A stretch of DNA of 64,000 nucleotides from a bacterium (GTDB taxonomy: Bacteria; Planctomycetota; Planctomycetia; Pirellulales; Pirellulaceae), in the NCBI GenBank assembly GCA_030430075.1, contig JAUIGN010000029.1:1-64000 (forward strand). Direction: 5' to 3'. Shown in pieces: positions 1 through 8,348 of the stretch (its first letter is position 1; each line of letters starts with the position of its first letter). A program made the translations under genes and the position numbers. Below the pieces are notes generated by a model that saw only the letters and a list, made by a program, of their open reading frames with translations, was not told the DNA's origin and did no database searches.

Positions 1-79
1 CGCATTCGGGGCAATTCTTGCGCAGCGTCGTGAGCGTCTTCTCTGATTCCGCCTTGGGGCGTGCTACCTTCCTGGCCAT
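1..79 (-). CDS. N-terminal fragment of a probable transposase, cut by the window edge
   Basis: An open frame starts at ATG 79-77 on the minus strand and runs off the left edge after 26 codons. The peptide begins MARKVARPKAESEKTLTTLR and ends in NCPEC, which could be the start of a zinc-binding Cys pair. Basic N-termini followed by CPxC are common in transposases of the ISL3 or unclassified type, and I recall similar planctomycete starts, but 26 residues cannot prove this. It is divergent from nothing nearby and is separated from the next gene by a minus-strand terminator. Confidence 0.35.
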   Translation of the reverse strand, partial: MARKVARPKAESEKTLTTLRKNCPEC

Positions 80-156
80 GCCGCGACTCCTTTCGCAAAG
101 GGGCGCGGATCATAACGAAATCCTCAATTTCGCTCCAGGCAACTTTGCCACCCTAG

Positions 157-187
157 AAAAAAAGACGGTTTCATGAGGAAACCGCCT
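157..187 (-). terminator. Rho-independent terminator of the DUF218-like gene
   Basis: Read on the minus strand there is a 7-bp stem (positions 166-172 paired with 178-184, sequence CGGTTTC/GAAACCG, 5-nt loop) followed directly by a run of seven T (157-163). It lies 28 nt beyond the stop codon of the gene at 215-955, in the right orientation to end its transcript. Confidence 0.75.
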
Positions 188-214
188 CAGGCCTCTATGT
201 GGTGATTACCGACC

Positions 215-955
215 TTAGCTGAATGGACCGATCGCTTTGCCAAAAACTTGCTGCAACTGGTCTTTAGAAATGTCGTTGGTGTGCGACACTGACCCAATAA
301 GATCGAACCAAGGCCTGATCCGCTGGTGCGCCAAGAAGTGATCCAGGCGGGACTCATAAGAGCCAGAGCCATGCCAACGTTGCCGGCGCTTTGCTTCCCA
401 CTTAGGCCCTAGCAAAAGAACGTCGTCCTCCGACTCCTCAACAAACTTAGCCTCGCCTGCACGCAAAGCATCCGGGCTGAAAGCAAGACTACCGTCCCAG
501 TCGTGGGGCACAACGTGTACTCGATCGCTAATTCCCAGCAGGCTTGTAACAGCGTCCACGCGTCGGCGCTTCGGTCCCCAGCAGATGGAAACGACCACCT
601 CTCGGATGGGCAACTGCCAACCAACTGCCAGGCGCAGAGTGGCGAGTCCCATGACGATATTCTGCGCCGTATCAAGAGCTGACTCGTCCACCAACAGGCT
701 GCCCCGAGGGCAAGGCAGTGAATCCTTCTGCTCCAGAAAACCCTTGGCGCTCGTTGATTCGCTGATACCCGGAGCACGTGGCTGGGTAGGGCCACCACTG
801 AGTACGACGTGGCTGTTCCTGAACTTCTTTGCCAATTCCGCTATTCCCAGCAGGTGGCTCAGATGCACACCATTATCCGCTGGATACTCGCAAAGGAACC
901 GGCCCTTTTTGTACACGCCTTGAAGGCAAACCAACAGCAAGCTGATTGATGACAT
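215..955 (-). CDS. DUF218/YdcF-like family protein
   Basis: The 246-aa product has features of the DUF218 (YdcF/SanA/ElyC) fold: a hydrophobic beta strand ending in VVLSGG, followed by a DESALDTAQNI segment that matches the family's conserved E...T.eN pattern, and then a VVVSICWGPKRRR strand and basic segment. Family members are thought to bind nucleotide or coenzyme-like ligands, and some act in envelope biogenesis. No membrane anchor is visible, unlike SanA or ElyC. I chose the internal ATG at 955 over the upstream one at 1000 because AAGGAG sits 6-7 nt before it. A strong terminator follows. The exact function is unknown. Confidence 0.6.
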   Translation of the reverse strand: MSSISLLLVCLQGVYKKGRFLCEYPADNGVHLSHLLGIAELAKKFRNSHVVLSGGPTQPRAPGISESTSAKGFLEQKDSLPCPRGSLLVDESALDTAQNIVMGLATLRLAVGWQLPIREVVVSICWGPKRRRVDAVTSLLGISDRVHVVPHDWDGSLAFSPDALRAGEAKFVEESEDDVLLLGPKWEAKRRQRWHGSGSYESRLDHFLAHQRIRPWFDLIGSVSHTNDISKDQLQQVFGKAIGPFS

Positions 956-1075
956 GTTACGCTCCTTGTCATTGTCGGAATGAACTTTCACCCGAGCCAT
1001 CCGTTACAATGCGGACGTTCGCTTGGACGCACGACGCGGATCGCGATCTCACAATTGAGACCGCTACTAATCAAT

Positions 1076-1089
1076 GACCAGGCCTGGTC
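1076..1089. promoter_or_regulatory. 14-bp perfect palindrome, candidate operator
   Basis: GACCAGGCCTGGTC is a perfect dyad lying about 80 bp before the start of the HTH-NACHT gene and about 120 bp before the divergent DUF218-like gene. XRE-family HTH domains normally bind short palindromes of this kind, so autoregulation by the N-terminal HTH of the NACHT protein is plausible. No convincing -10/-35 pair was identified around it. Confidence 0.3.
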
Positions 1090-1169
1090 GGTGTACCGCA
1101 GTACGTTGGCATCTTAAGCGCACAATGACGGCATGTCGTCGAATACTGTCACACAAGGTTCACATGTGA

Positions 1170-3839
1170 ATGGGCGTTACCCTCGACAGAGCGAGAATTC
1201 AGACTGCGCGGAAGAAACTCGGTATCACGCAGGAAACACTCGCAAAAAAGGTCGGATGCTCAAAACGCACAATCGAGGACGCTGAAAGCGGTAGAAAAAG
1301 TATTGGCGAAGAAACATTGCAGTTCATCGCCGAAGCACTAAATGTCGCGCCAGATGAACTTTTACCGGCAAAGCCGACGCACGGGCATTCCGACGCCTCG
1401 CGTGACTACTGTGAGATGGTGATTGCCCAATGCAAGTGGGTTGAGTTCCGCGGGCTCCGTCAGTTCAAGCATTTTGCAAAGCCGCATCTGGACGATGTCT
1501 TCGTGCCCATCTTCTTGGCACGCACGACCGATCTCTTACCGGTGACGAGTTCCGATTTACCGGATCTACCGATGGGGCCTGTACACGAAGTGTACGAGCC
1601 GGAACTGATGGACCAGAATAGCGTGTTGAGTGTCGCCAAGGCACTTCGCGACCATCCTGCTCTAGTCGTGTTGGGTGAGCCAGGGGCGGGTAAGTCGACG
1701 CTTCTCCGATTCCTCGCCGTAACGTACGGTCGCGGTCCAACGCAAGTGAAGAATGTCCTGGATTTGGAACACGACCAGCTTCCAGTGCATGTCTCGCTCG
1801 CAAGATACTGGCAGGTCTATTCTGACGACCGCGATTACACCCTTGAGAAATTTCTTCGCGACGTGGTCACGAGGGACAAGCTTGCCTTAGACTATTTTGA
1901 CGAATCTCTAACAAATGGCGGTTGTTTGCTGCTACTGGATGGGTTGGATGAAGTCCGTGACTTGGCCGATCGGGCACATGTTGCCGATCAGATTGAGAGA
2001 TTGGTGGATCGGTATCCGACGAACCGCGTGATCGTAACGTCGCGAGCGGCGGGATATCAACAGGTCGCATTTACTGGAAGCTTTGTCGAAGTCCAGATTC
2101 TTCCTTTGAGCGAAACAAGCATCAGGCAATTCATCGAACGTTGGGCTCAAGTCTGTTCTCGCGCGGCGACGGCAGAGGACTTTGGTCAGGTAGCCAAGAA
2201 TCTGAGCGAAAGGGTCTTCGGCTCGGGACTGAGGCGTTTGGCGAGTAATCCCTTGTTCCTGACCATCATTGCAATTACGAATAACCAAAGTGGTAAGGTG
2301 CCTAGCAGGCGCGAGGAGCTATATAGGATCACTGTGTCAGCCTTGGCGGAACATTGGAACCAGGCCAAGGTGGATCTTCCCCCGTCCAAGATCAAAGCAC
2401 TCGGTGGCGTTGTCCTTGACGAGCGATACGTCGTAGGAATCCTCGGTCGCGTCGCGTTTTGGTGGTTGGATTCGCAACGATCAGCGCTGGTGCATGAGGG
2501 CGAATTGAAGCTCATGCTGGCTGAGCAATTCGGGCAAATCGAGGGGCGGTCCGAATTCCATGCTAGCTGCGCGGCGGACGAGTTTCTGAAGTTGATGTTA
2601 GACGAGAGCGGACTATTGGTGGAGCGTGAACCGGGACAGATCAGTTTCTTCCTGCCCACGATTAAGGAATACCTGGCCGCACGCTACCTCAGCGAACTGG
2701 TGGATCCTGCGCGAGAATTAGGGGTAAAGCTCCTTGCGCCCGGCTGGCAGGAGGTTGTGCTGTTCACAGCCAGTATCCTAGGCGGGCAAAGGCTTGCTGT
2801 GTTCATGCAGACAGTGCTTGATACGAAAGCGCCACATGACGCATTGCTGTACCGCAATGTTCTTCTTGCCACCCGCTGCCTGGTCGAGGCTGCGGTGCCT
2901 CCCGCAATGTGGAACTCAGTGCTGGACGACCTCGTTCGCATTTGGCAGGAACCAGTTTGCGAGGCTCTTCAACGGGAAGTCGCCGCAATCTATACGGAGG
3001 TCAGGGGCACCTGGCTCGAACTGCAATTAGCGGACCGGCTTCCCGAAATTCAATTGATGCGTTTGTTTCAGTCGCCCGGAGTTCCGACACGGCAAGTTCA
3101 ATCCAGCACCAGTACTGATGATCTCTTGCAACGGCTCGCTGACAAGGGTGGCCAACACGTTTGGCAACGACAAGAGGCGCTCGCCAATCTACTGTGGCGT
3201 TCGCGTTCGCTAACAATTTCACAGCGGCTACTGCGACTCGTTCGAGATGAGGATGAAGATGTTGGTCTTCGCTGTAATGCTGTGCGCGCCCTGACCATTG
3301 CCGACTCGGAAGATCTTGGGACACTCGTGAAGTTGCTCACCCCAATAAACGAGGAACACGATTTGCGACTCTACTTGGCAATCCTGCAGACGCTAGGTCG
3401 CATCGGCTCGGCCAGTGATGAAGCGCGCAAACTTCTGCTGAACATCGCGGTGGACGGAAAGCGTAATCCGTTACTTCGTCTGCAATCCGTACGTAGTATC
3501 GCTGATCTGGGAAAATCAGCCACAGGCCTTGCGCGTCCACTGGCTGAACAGCTAGAAGTAGAAGAATTGCCATTACTGCGTTCCCCCATGGTGGCGGCGC
3601 TAGGCAAGCTTGGGGATGGTTCCACTGAAGTGCTCAAGGTGCTTTACGAAGCAGAATCGTGCGAAGATGACCCAGAACTGCGCCTGTCGGCAATTTGCTC
3701 ACTCGTTGATCTGGGTATTAAGGGTGACGCCATGTGCGACACGCTCCATGACCTGCTGAAAACCGTCGAGAATCCCGAGCTAAGGAACATTGCCTGGTAC
3801 CAGCTATTGAAAATCGCTAATGCGAGTGTCGAATCATGA
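1170..3839 (+). CDS. XRE-HTH / NACHT NTPase / HEAT-like repeat protein (bacterial NLR type)
   Basis: An 889-aa STAND-type NTPase. Residues ~7-65 form an XRE helix-turn-helix (ARKKLGITQETLAKKVG, then a second helix CSKRTIEDAESGRKS). A NACHT module follows, with Walker A GEPGAGKST at ~168-176, Walker B LLLLDGLDEV at ~253-262 and an RVIVTSRAAGY sensor segment near 290. The C-terminal third (~640-880) is built of leucine-rich helical pairs like HEAT or armadillo repeats. NACHT proteins oligomerise after ligand sensing, and bacterial ones (bNACHT, Avs) often defend against phage. Here the HTH replaces the usual N-terminal effector, so the protein may instead be a signal-responsive transcription regulator of the SWACOS/MalT type. 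The start has only a weak AAGG 11 nt upstream. Its TGA overlaps the ATG of glgA, which implies translational coupling. Base composition appears lower in GC than the genes right of 10 kb. Confidence 0.8.
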   Translation: MGVTLDRARIQTARKKLGITQETLAKKVGCSKRTIEDAESGRKSIGEETLQFIAEALNVAPDELLPAKPTHGHSDASRDYCEMVIAQCKWVEFRGLRQFKHFAKPHLDDVFVPIFLARTTDLLPVTSSDLPDLPMGPVHEVYEPELMDQNSVLSVAKALRDHPALVVLGEPGAGKSTLLRFLAVTYGRGPTQVKNVLDLEHDQLPVHVSLARYWQVYSDDRDYTLEKFLRDVVTRDKLALDYFDESLTNGGCLLLLDGLDEVRDLADRAHVADQIERLVDRYPTNRVIVTSRAAGYQQVAFTGSFVEVQILPLSETSIRQFIERWAQVCSRAATAEDFGQVAKNLSERVFGSGLRRLASNPLFLTIIAITNNQSGKVPSRREELYRITVSALAEHWNQAKVDLPPSKIKALGGVVLDERYVVGILGRVAFWWLDSQRSALVHEGELKLMLAEQFGQIEGRSEFHASCAADEFLKLMLDESGLLVEREPGQISFFLPTIKEYLAARYLSELVDPARELGVKLLAPGWQEVVLFTASILGGQRLAVFMQTVLDTKAPHDALLYRNVLLATRCLVEAAVPPAMWNSVLDDLVRIWQEPVCEALQREVAAIYTEVRGTWLELQLADRLPEIQLMRLFQSPGVPTRQVQSSTSTDDLLQRLADKGGQHVWQRQEALANLLWRSRSLTISQRLLRLVRDEDEDVGLRCNAVRALTIADSEDLGTLVKLLTPINEEHDLRLYLAILQTLGRIGSASDEARKLLLNIAVDGKRNPLLRLQSVRSIADLGKSATGLARPLAEQLEVEELPLLRSPMVAALGKLGDGSTEVLKVLYEAESCEDDPELRLSAICSLVDLGIKGDAMCDTLHDLLKTVENPELRNIAWYQLLKIANASVES

Positions 3840-5323
3840 ATATTCTGTTTGCTACAAGTGAAGTAGCTCCATTCTCCAAGACCGGTGGACTGGCGGATGT
3901 CTCTTACGCCTTACCCAAGGCTTTGAGTCAATTGGGGCATCATTCCATTGTTGTTTCACCCGCCTATCGAATCATTAGGCAGGCTGGCCTGCCATTGGAA
4001 TCACTCGATATTGAGGTGAAATGTCCTGTCGGACGGAAGACTGTTACTGCCGGCGTGCTAAAGTCTCACATTCCAGGGACCGACGTACCGGCTTATTTTA
4101 TTGATCAACCTGAATATTACGATCGGCCAGGGCTTTATCGTGATCAAGGGAGTGAATACGCAGACAACTGCGAACGCTTTGTGTTCTTTTGCCGTGCGGC
4201 TATGCAGCTGATTGAAACGTGCAAGTTGACCGTGGATGTCCTTCACTGTAACGACTGGCAGACCGGCCTGATCCCTGCCTACCTGCAATGTGAGTACCGG
4301 CAGCGGTGTGGTTACGAACATCTTGTCAGCATAATGACGATTCATAATATGGCATACCAGGGCCAGTTCTGGCACTGGGACATGTTACTTACCGGACTAG
4401 ACTGGGAATACTTCAATTGGCGCCAAATGGAGTTCTGGGGTAACCTGAATCTGCTCAAGACCGGTCTGACGTTTGCAGACGCGGTAACCGCAGTGAGTCC
4501 TCGCTATGCCAAAGAGATTCAATCGCAGCCGATGGGATGCGGTCTTGAGGACGTGTTGCAGACACGTCGGAAAGACACAACCGGCATCATCAACGGTGTT
4601 GACTATTCAATTTGGAATCCGGAAACGGATCCGCACCTGGCTACCAACTTTGATGCGTCCAATTGGCAAGCGGGTAAGGCCGCCTGCAAAACCGCCGTAC
4701 AACGCGAACTCCACCTGGTGGAATCGCCGCAGACGCCACTGCTCGGTTTCATCGGCCGCCTGGCGGATCAAAAGGGGCTCGATTTGCTGGCCGACGTGAT
4801 GCAAAAGCGGGCCACCCAATGGGACGTTCAATGGGCCCTCTTGGGAACCGGTGAGCCACGATATCAACAGTTGCTTACTGAATTGGCGGCCGAGCACCCG
4901 GGGAAGATCGGCCTCTCGCTGGCGTTCAGCGACGCGCTGGCGCATCGGATTGAAGCGGGTATCGATATGTTTCTAATGCCGAGTCGCTTCGAACCGTGCG
5001 GTCTGAATCAACTTTATAGCCTCAAATACGGTTCGTTGCCTGTCGTTCGAGCGACCGGCGGACTTGCCGACACGGTGTGCGATGCAAACGAAGCTACCGT
5101 CGCGGCTGGGACCGCCAACGGGTTTTCGTTCTTGGATTATGAACCAAGCGAATTGGAACAAACATTGGCTCGCGCCGTCGCCATGTATCGCGACCAACCG
5201 GAAACGTGGCAACAGATCGTTGGTAACGCGATGCACCAAGATTGGTCCTGGCATACGAGTGCTCGCCAATACGTCGATCTATACGAAAGGACGATCGCCG
5301 CCCACACCAGGGCAACGCAGTAA
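3836..5323 (+). CDS. glgA: Glycogen synthase (GT5, ADP-glucose type)
   Basis: The 495-aa protein transfers glucose from ADP-glucose to the non-reducing end of alpha-1,4-glucan. The GT5 substrate loop KTGGL is at residues 15-19, following the canonical MNILFATSEVAPF start. HNDWQTGL-type residues appear as HCNDWQTGLIPAY, and the C-terminal GT-B lobe has the RFEPCGLNQ motif with the catalytic Glu and the downstream ATGGLADTV nucleotide-binding segment. Length is slightly above the usual ~477. All key motifs are present, so it should be active. It starts inside the stop codon of the NACHT gene (ATGA overlap) with no separate promoter visible, and no other glycogen gene (glgB, glgC) is nearby. Confidence 0.95.
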   Translation: MNILFATSEVAPFSKTGGLADVSYALPKALSQLGHHSIVVSPAYRIIRQAGLPLESLDIEVKCPVGRKTVTAGVLKSHIPGTDVPAYFIDQPEYYDRPGLYRDQGSEYADNCERFVFFCRAAMQLIETCKLTVDVLHCNDWQTGLIPAYLQCEYRQRCGYEHLVSIMTIHNMAYQGQFWHWDMLLTGLDWEYFNWRQMEFWGNLNLLKTGLTFADAVTAVSPRYAKEIQSQPMGCGLEDVLQTRRKDTTGIINGVDYSIWNPETDPHLATNFDASNWQAGKAACKTAVQRELHLVESPQTPLLGFIGRLADQKGLDLLADVMQKRATQWDVQWALLGTGEPRYQQLLTELAAEHPGKIGLSLAFSDALAHRIEAGIDMFLMPSRFEPCGLNQLYSLKYGSLPVVRATGGLADTVCDANEATVAAGTANGFSFLDYEPSELEQTLARAVAMYRDQPETWQQIVGNAMHQDWSWHTSARQYVDLYERTIAAHTRATQ

Positions 5324-5464
5324 TTCGTTGACGCGACCAACTCGCTCTGGTCCCATGACCGCAAGAACCCATCTAGAAAATAGATAACTTTGTGTCTGCA
5401 GAGGCAATGCCTTTATCACTGTATGACCCCGCAAATGTCCCCGCAGTTTGACCCGATGTCCCCG

Positions 5465-5640
5465 CTACCGCGCCGCCCGTATCAAGGCGAAAACACCGTC
5501 GCGAACGGCGCCGGAGAGCGTGCTCCAAACGGCCACGATTTCAGCGAGATCGGCGGGCAAATCGGCACCCAAATCGACGTGCGAATCGGACGGCACCATA
5601 GTGGGCACCTCGCCGCTTGGCGTTTGCCCTAACTCCACGT
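5465..5640 (-). pseudogene. C-terminal remnant of a tyrosine recombinase
   Basis: A minus-strand open frame reads VPTMVPSD followed by an ADLPADLAEIVAVWSTL segment and ends in ALIRAAR. The VPTMVPSD tail occurs also in the integrase remnant at 9043-10090, and Ala/Leu-rich tails of the second kind are typical of planctomycete integrases as I recall them. No catalytic domain precedes it. Instead the frame runs straight into the antisense of a tRNA fragment. At DNA level an 18-bp GGCACCATAGTGGGCACC word is shared between this remnant and the 9.27 kb copy. It is best read as the decayed tail of a second integrase at an old attachment site. Confidence 0.45.
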
Positions 5641-5665
5641 CACGTTTGCCATTTACGGCATCTAG

Positions 5666-5715
5666 CCTGCGGCCTCCGAAGCCGAAGGTTACAGGTTCGA
5701 ACCCTGTCGGGGATA
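5666..5715 (+). tRNA. 3' fragment of tRNA-Arg(CCG), probable attachment-site remnant
   Basis: The anticodon stem CGGC/GCCG (5670-5673 and 5681-5684) encloses the loop CTCCGAA with anticodon CCG at 5676-5678. A perfect T arm follows (ACAGG 5691-5695, TTCGAAC loop, CCTGT 5703-5707), then the 3' acceptor strand CGGGGAT and discriminator A. No matching 5' acceptor strand (ATCCCCG) or D arm is present at the required distance, and CCA is not encoded. Integrases often recombine within tRNA 3' halves, leaving exactly this type of fragment, so I read it as an att-site copy rather than a functional tRNA. Confidence 0.65.
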
Positions 5716-5749
5716 CTTTTGATGGATCGACCTCGCGGTCGATCGTAAG

Positions 5750-5777
5750 TGCAGTGTGTCCTTTCGGTAAGCGTGCC
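5750..5777 (+). repeat. Left imperfect inverted repeat of the IS66-type element
   Basis: It pairs with 9065-9091 in opposite orientation: 17 of the first 18 bases match and similarity continues for about ten bases further in. It contains the word GTAAGCG, usual at IS66 tips, at 5767-5773. Confidence 0.5.
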
Positions 5778-5836
5778 AGACTTTCGGCGGTTGGCTTGCT
5801 AGCGTGACTGTTTTCCTTACCTCGGGAGGACAGTCC

Positions 5837-6226
5837 ATGCGGCGTCGCAAGCAATCAGAAGTTCCAGCACCTCTTGCTCGTCTTGGGCAGCGTTTTGTCA
5901 CTTGGAGGAAGACGCGGTCGCCAGGGGCACGAATCCCCACGTCGCTTTGGAATTCCGCGGTGAAGATGGCGGCGAAGTACGGCGTGAGTCCCACCGCACG
6001 CGTCCTGAGGCTCGACTACTATTCTCTGAAGAAGCGGGTTGATGAGTCGAGTTGCTCGGTTCCCACCTCGACGTTCGTTGAGCTGCCATCCGCGGCGTTG
6101 TCTGTCTCGAGCGAGTGCGTGATCGAGTGGGAGGACGCAACCGGTGCTCGCATGCGAGTGTATGTGAAGGGACAGAACGTCCCCGACTTGCTCGCGCTAA
6201 GCCGTAGCTTCTGGGATGCCGACTGA
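5837..6226 (+). CDS. tnpA: IS66 family accessory protein TnpA
   Basis: The 129-aa basic protein is the first gene of the IS66 transposition operon. It begins MRRRKQSEVPAPLARLG and has an HTH-like segment AAKYGVSPTARVLRLDYYSLKKRV, where the family's DNA-binding region lies. The ATG at 5837 was chosen because GGGAGGA precedes it by 6 nt. An upstream GTG at 5804 lacks such a site. Its stop overlaps the tnpB start (TGATG), which implies coupled translation. TnpA is required for IS66 movement, but its mechanism is poorly known. Confidence 0.75.
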   Translation: MRRRKQSEVPAPLARLGQRFVTWRKTRSPGARIPTSLWNSAVKMAAKYGVSPTARVLRLDYYSLKKRVDESSCSVPTSTFVELPSAALSVSSECVIEWEDATGARMRVYVKGQNVPDLLALSRSFWDAD

Positions 6227-6594
6227 TGCTGCAGATTACACCTCAGATGAAGATCCTGGTGGCCGTTGACCCCGCCGATTTCCGCAAAGGAATCGATGGA
6301 TTAGTTCGGCTCTGCAAGGATTCACTCGGACAGGATCCGTTCGCCGGCTCGGTCTTCGTCTTCCGTAATCGACGCCGGACCGCAATTAAGGCGTTGGTTT
6401 ACGATGGCCAAGGCTTCTGGCTTTGCCACAAACGTTTATCGACGGGGCGCTTTGAGTGGTGGCCTTCGGCGTCGGAAGAAGATGCCAACGCCAAGGTCTT
6501 GGCGGCACACCAACTGTCGGTTCTCTTCTCAGCAGGCAATCCAGACCGAACCGACGCCGCGCCAGATTGGCGTTCGGTAAGACCAGGCAATTGA
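6226..6594 (+). CDS. tnpB: IS66 family accessory protein TnpB (Orf2)
   Basis: The 122-aa product matches the IS66 Orf2 family throughout: the VDPADFRKGIDGLVRLC segment near the N-terminus, VFVFRNRRRTAIKALVYDGQGF in the middle, then a LCHKRLSTGRFEWWP segment. Length is as usual. It overlaps tnpA by one base and precedes tnpC by 86 nt. TnpB helps the TnpC transposase in IS66 elements, but its biochemical role is unclear. Confidence 0.92.
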   Translation: MLQITPQMKILVAVDPADFRKGIDGLVRLCKDSLGQDPFAGSVFVFRNRRRTAIKALVYDGQGFWLCHKRLSTGRFEWWPSASEEDANAKVLAAHQLSVLFSAGNPDRTDAAPDWRSVRPGN

Positions 6595-6680
6595 GCTGCA
6601 AAAACTGCTCTTGCTTTCGACCGGTCTTTCATGATCCATTTCTCTTTGAAGGATCACACCGTCGGCACGGATAGCCGGTC

Positions 6681-8348
6681 ATGGCGCAGAACAGCCCGAA
6701 TATCATTGAAGTAACTTCTCAACAGAGGCACGAGTTGCTCGATCGTGCCGAGTCGAACACGCTCCGCGCGGAAGACACCGCGTTGCTCCGGCAGATCTTC
6801 GACTCCTACGAGCAGGTCTTCGAGATCGTCGGAGACAAGAGCACCACGATTGCCCGGTTACGCAAGCTGCTCTTCGGCGCCAGTACGGAGAAGGCCGACA
6901 AGGTCGTGGGCGATGAAGGGAAGGCGAAAGAACCGAGTTCCACCGACGGCGACTCCGCTGACAACAGCGACCTCAATGAGTCGAACGACGACCCGGCGAC
7001 GGGCGGCGAACCTCTGCCAGGCCACGGTCGTTACGGCGCGGATGACTACCCCGGCGCGCAACAGGTGGACATCATGCATGAAACACTTCGCGTTGGTGAC
7101 GATTGCCCCGATTGCCAGGCGGGAACTCTCTACGAAAAGCAACCCAGCGTCTTCGTTCGCTTCAAGGGACAAGCTCCCTTGCAGGCGACTGTGTATCGCC
7201 TGCAGCGGCTCCGATGTCATCTCTGTGGCAAGACCTTCAAGGCATCAGCTCCGGCTGAGATGGGCGACCAGAAGTACGACCACACTGCGGCCAGCATGAT
7301 TGGCCTGTTGAAATACGGAAGCGGGTTACCTTTCAACCGCTTGCAGCGGCTGCAGAGGAATTGCGAGATTCCACTGGCAGCCTCGACACAGTGGGGGATT
7401 GTCTACGCTGCAGCCTTGTTGCTGGCTGCAGTCTATGAAGAGTTCATCCGTCAAGCCGCTCAAGGAGAAGTAATTTACAACGATGACACGACCGTCAAGA
7501 TTCTGGAGTTGATGGGCCAGTGCGCCGAGAAATCACCGCCATCGGACGATCTCCACGATCCTGACCGCACCGGGCTGTTCACTTCGGGCGTGGTAGCCAC
7601 GCGCGCGGGCCAGCGGATCGCGCTGTTCTTCAGTGGACGCCAACATGCGGGCGAGAACTTGCGGGATGTTTTGAAAAAGCGCGAGACGGAGCTCGAGGCA
7701 CCGATTCAAATGTGTGATGGGCTGTCGCGGAATCTTCCCAAAGAGCTCGAGACGATCCTGGCCAATTGCTTGGCGCACGGCCGCCGCAACTTCGTGGAAC
7801 TGTATGACCGCTTTCCCGACGAGTGTCGTTACGTGATCAAAGCTTTCAAGGTCATCTATCACAACGACAAGGTGGCACGTGAAGAAGGCATGTCCGACGA
7901 GGAACGTTTGTCGTATCACCAGGCCCACAGCAAGCCCACCATGGACGACTTGAAGGACTGGCTCAAACGCCAGTTCGAAGAGAAGTTGGTCGAACCCAAC
8001 TCTGCTTTGGGAGACGCGATCAACTACCTGCTCAAACGTTGGGATTCACTGACGTTGTTCTTACGCAAAGCGGGCGCGCCGCTGGACAACAATCTATGTG
8101 AACGCGCGCTGAAAAAGTCAATCTTGCATCGCAAGAATTCTCTCTTCTTCAAGACCCGCAACGGGGCTCGCGTTGGTGACATTTACATGAGCTTGATCTA
8201 CACTTGCGAACTCAGCGGCACCAACGCCTTCGACTACCTGAATCAGCTGCAACTCCATGCGCCCGATGTCACGGAACACCCGCAGCATTGGATGCCTTGG
8301 AACTACCAGGACGCACTCGCCAGTTGTTCGCCTGCCCAGCGCGCCTAA
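6681..8348 (+). CDS. tnpC: IS66 family transposase TnpC
   Basis: The 555-aa DDE transposase is complete. An N-terminal helical/leucine-zipper segment (EIVGDKSTTIARLRKLLFG) is followed by an acidic linker, a zinc-binding region (CPDC and a later CHLC pair), the DDE_Tnp_IS66 domain with NDDTTVK (first Asp), QMCDGLSRN (second Asp) and DNNLCERALK (catalytic Glu), and the C-terminal NQLQLHAPDV/HWMPWNYQDAL tail. It catalyses excision and insertion of the element. Its stop overlaps the end of the convergent gene at 8345-8941 by 4 nt. Confidence 0.95.
   Translation: MAQNSPNIIEVTSQQRHELLDRAESNTLRAEDTALLRQIFDSYEQVFEIVGDKSTTIARLRKLLFGASTEKADKVVGDEGKAKEPSSTDGDSADNSDLNESNDDPATGGEPLPGHGRYGADDYPGAQQVDIMHETLRVGDDCPDCQAGTLYEKQPSVFVRFKGQAPLQATVYRLQRLRCHLCGKTFKASAPAEMGDQKYDHTAASMIGLLKYGSGLPFNRLQRLQRNCEIPLAASTQWGIVYAAALLLAAVYEEFIRQAAQGEVIYNDDTTVKILELMGQCAEKSPPSDDLHDPDRTGLFTSGVVATRAGQRIALFFSGRQHAGENLRDVLKKRETELEAPIQMCDGLSRNLPKELETILANCLAHGRRNFVELYDRFPDECRYVIKAFKVIYHNDKVAREEGMSDEERLSYHQAHSKPTMDDLKDWLKRQFEEKLVEPNSALGDAINYLLKRWDSLTLFLRKAGAPLDNNLCERALKKSILHRKNSLFFKTRNGARVGDIYMSLIYTCELSGTNAFDYLNQLQLHAPDVTEHPQHWMPWNYQDALASCSPAQRA

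Noticed and set aside
5430..5715. Possible intron-split tRNA, with TCCCCG-like words at about 5434 and 5457 as the 5' acceptor
   Set aside because: The bases following these words do not form a D arm, and no group I intron elements are visible between them and the anticodon arm.
5640..5854. Minus-strand open frame containing the peptide PTGFEPVTFGFGG
   Set aside because: This peptide is the antisense translation of the tRNA-Arg T arm (GGTTCGAAC), a well-known annotation artefact. Only the downstream integrase-like tail was kept.
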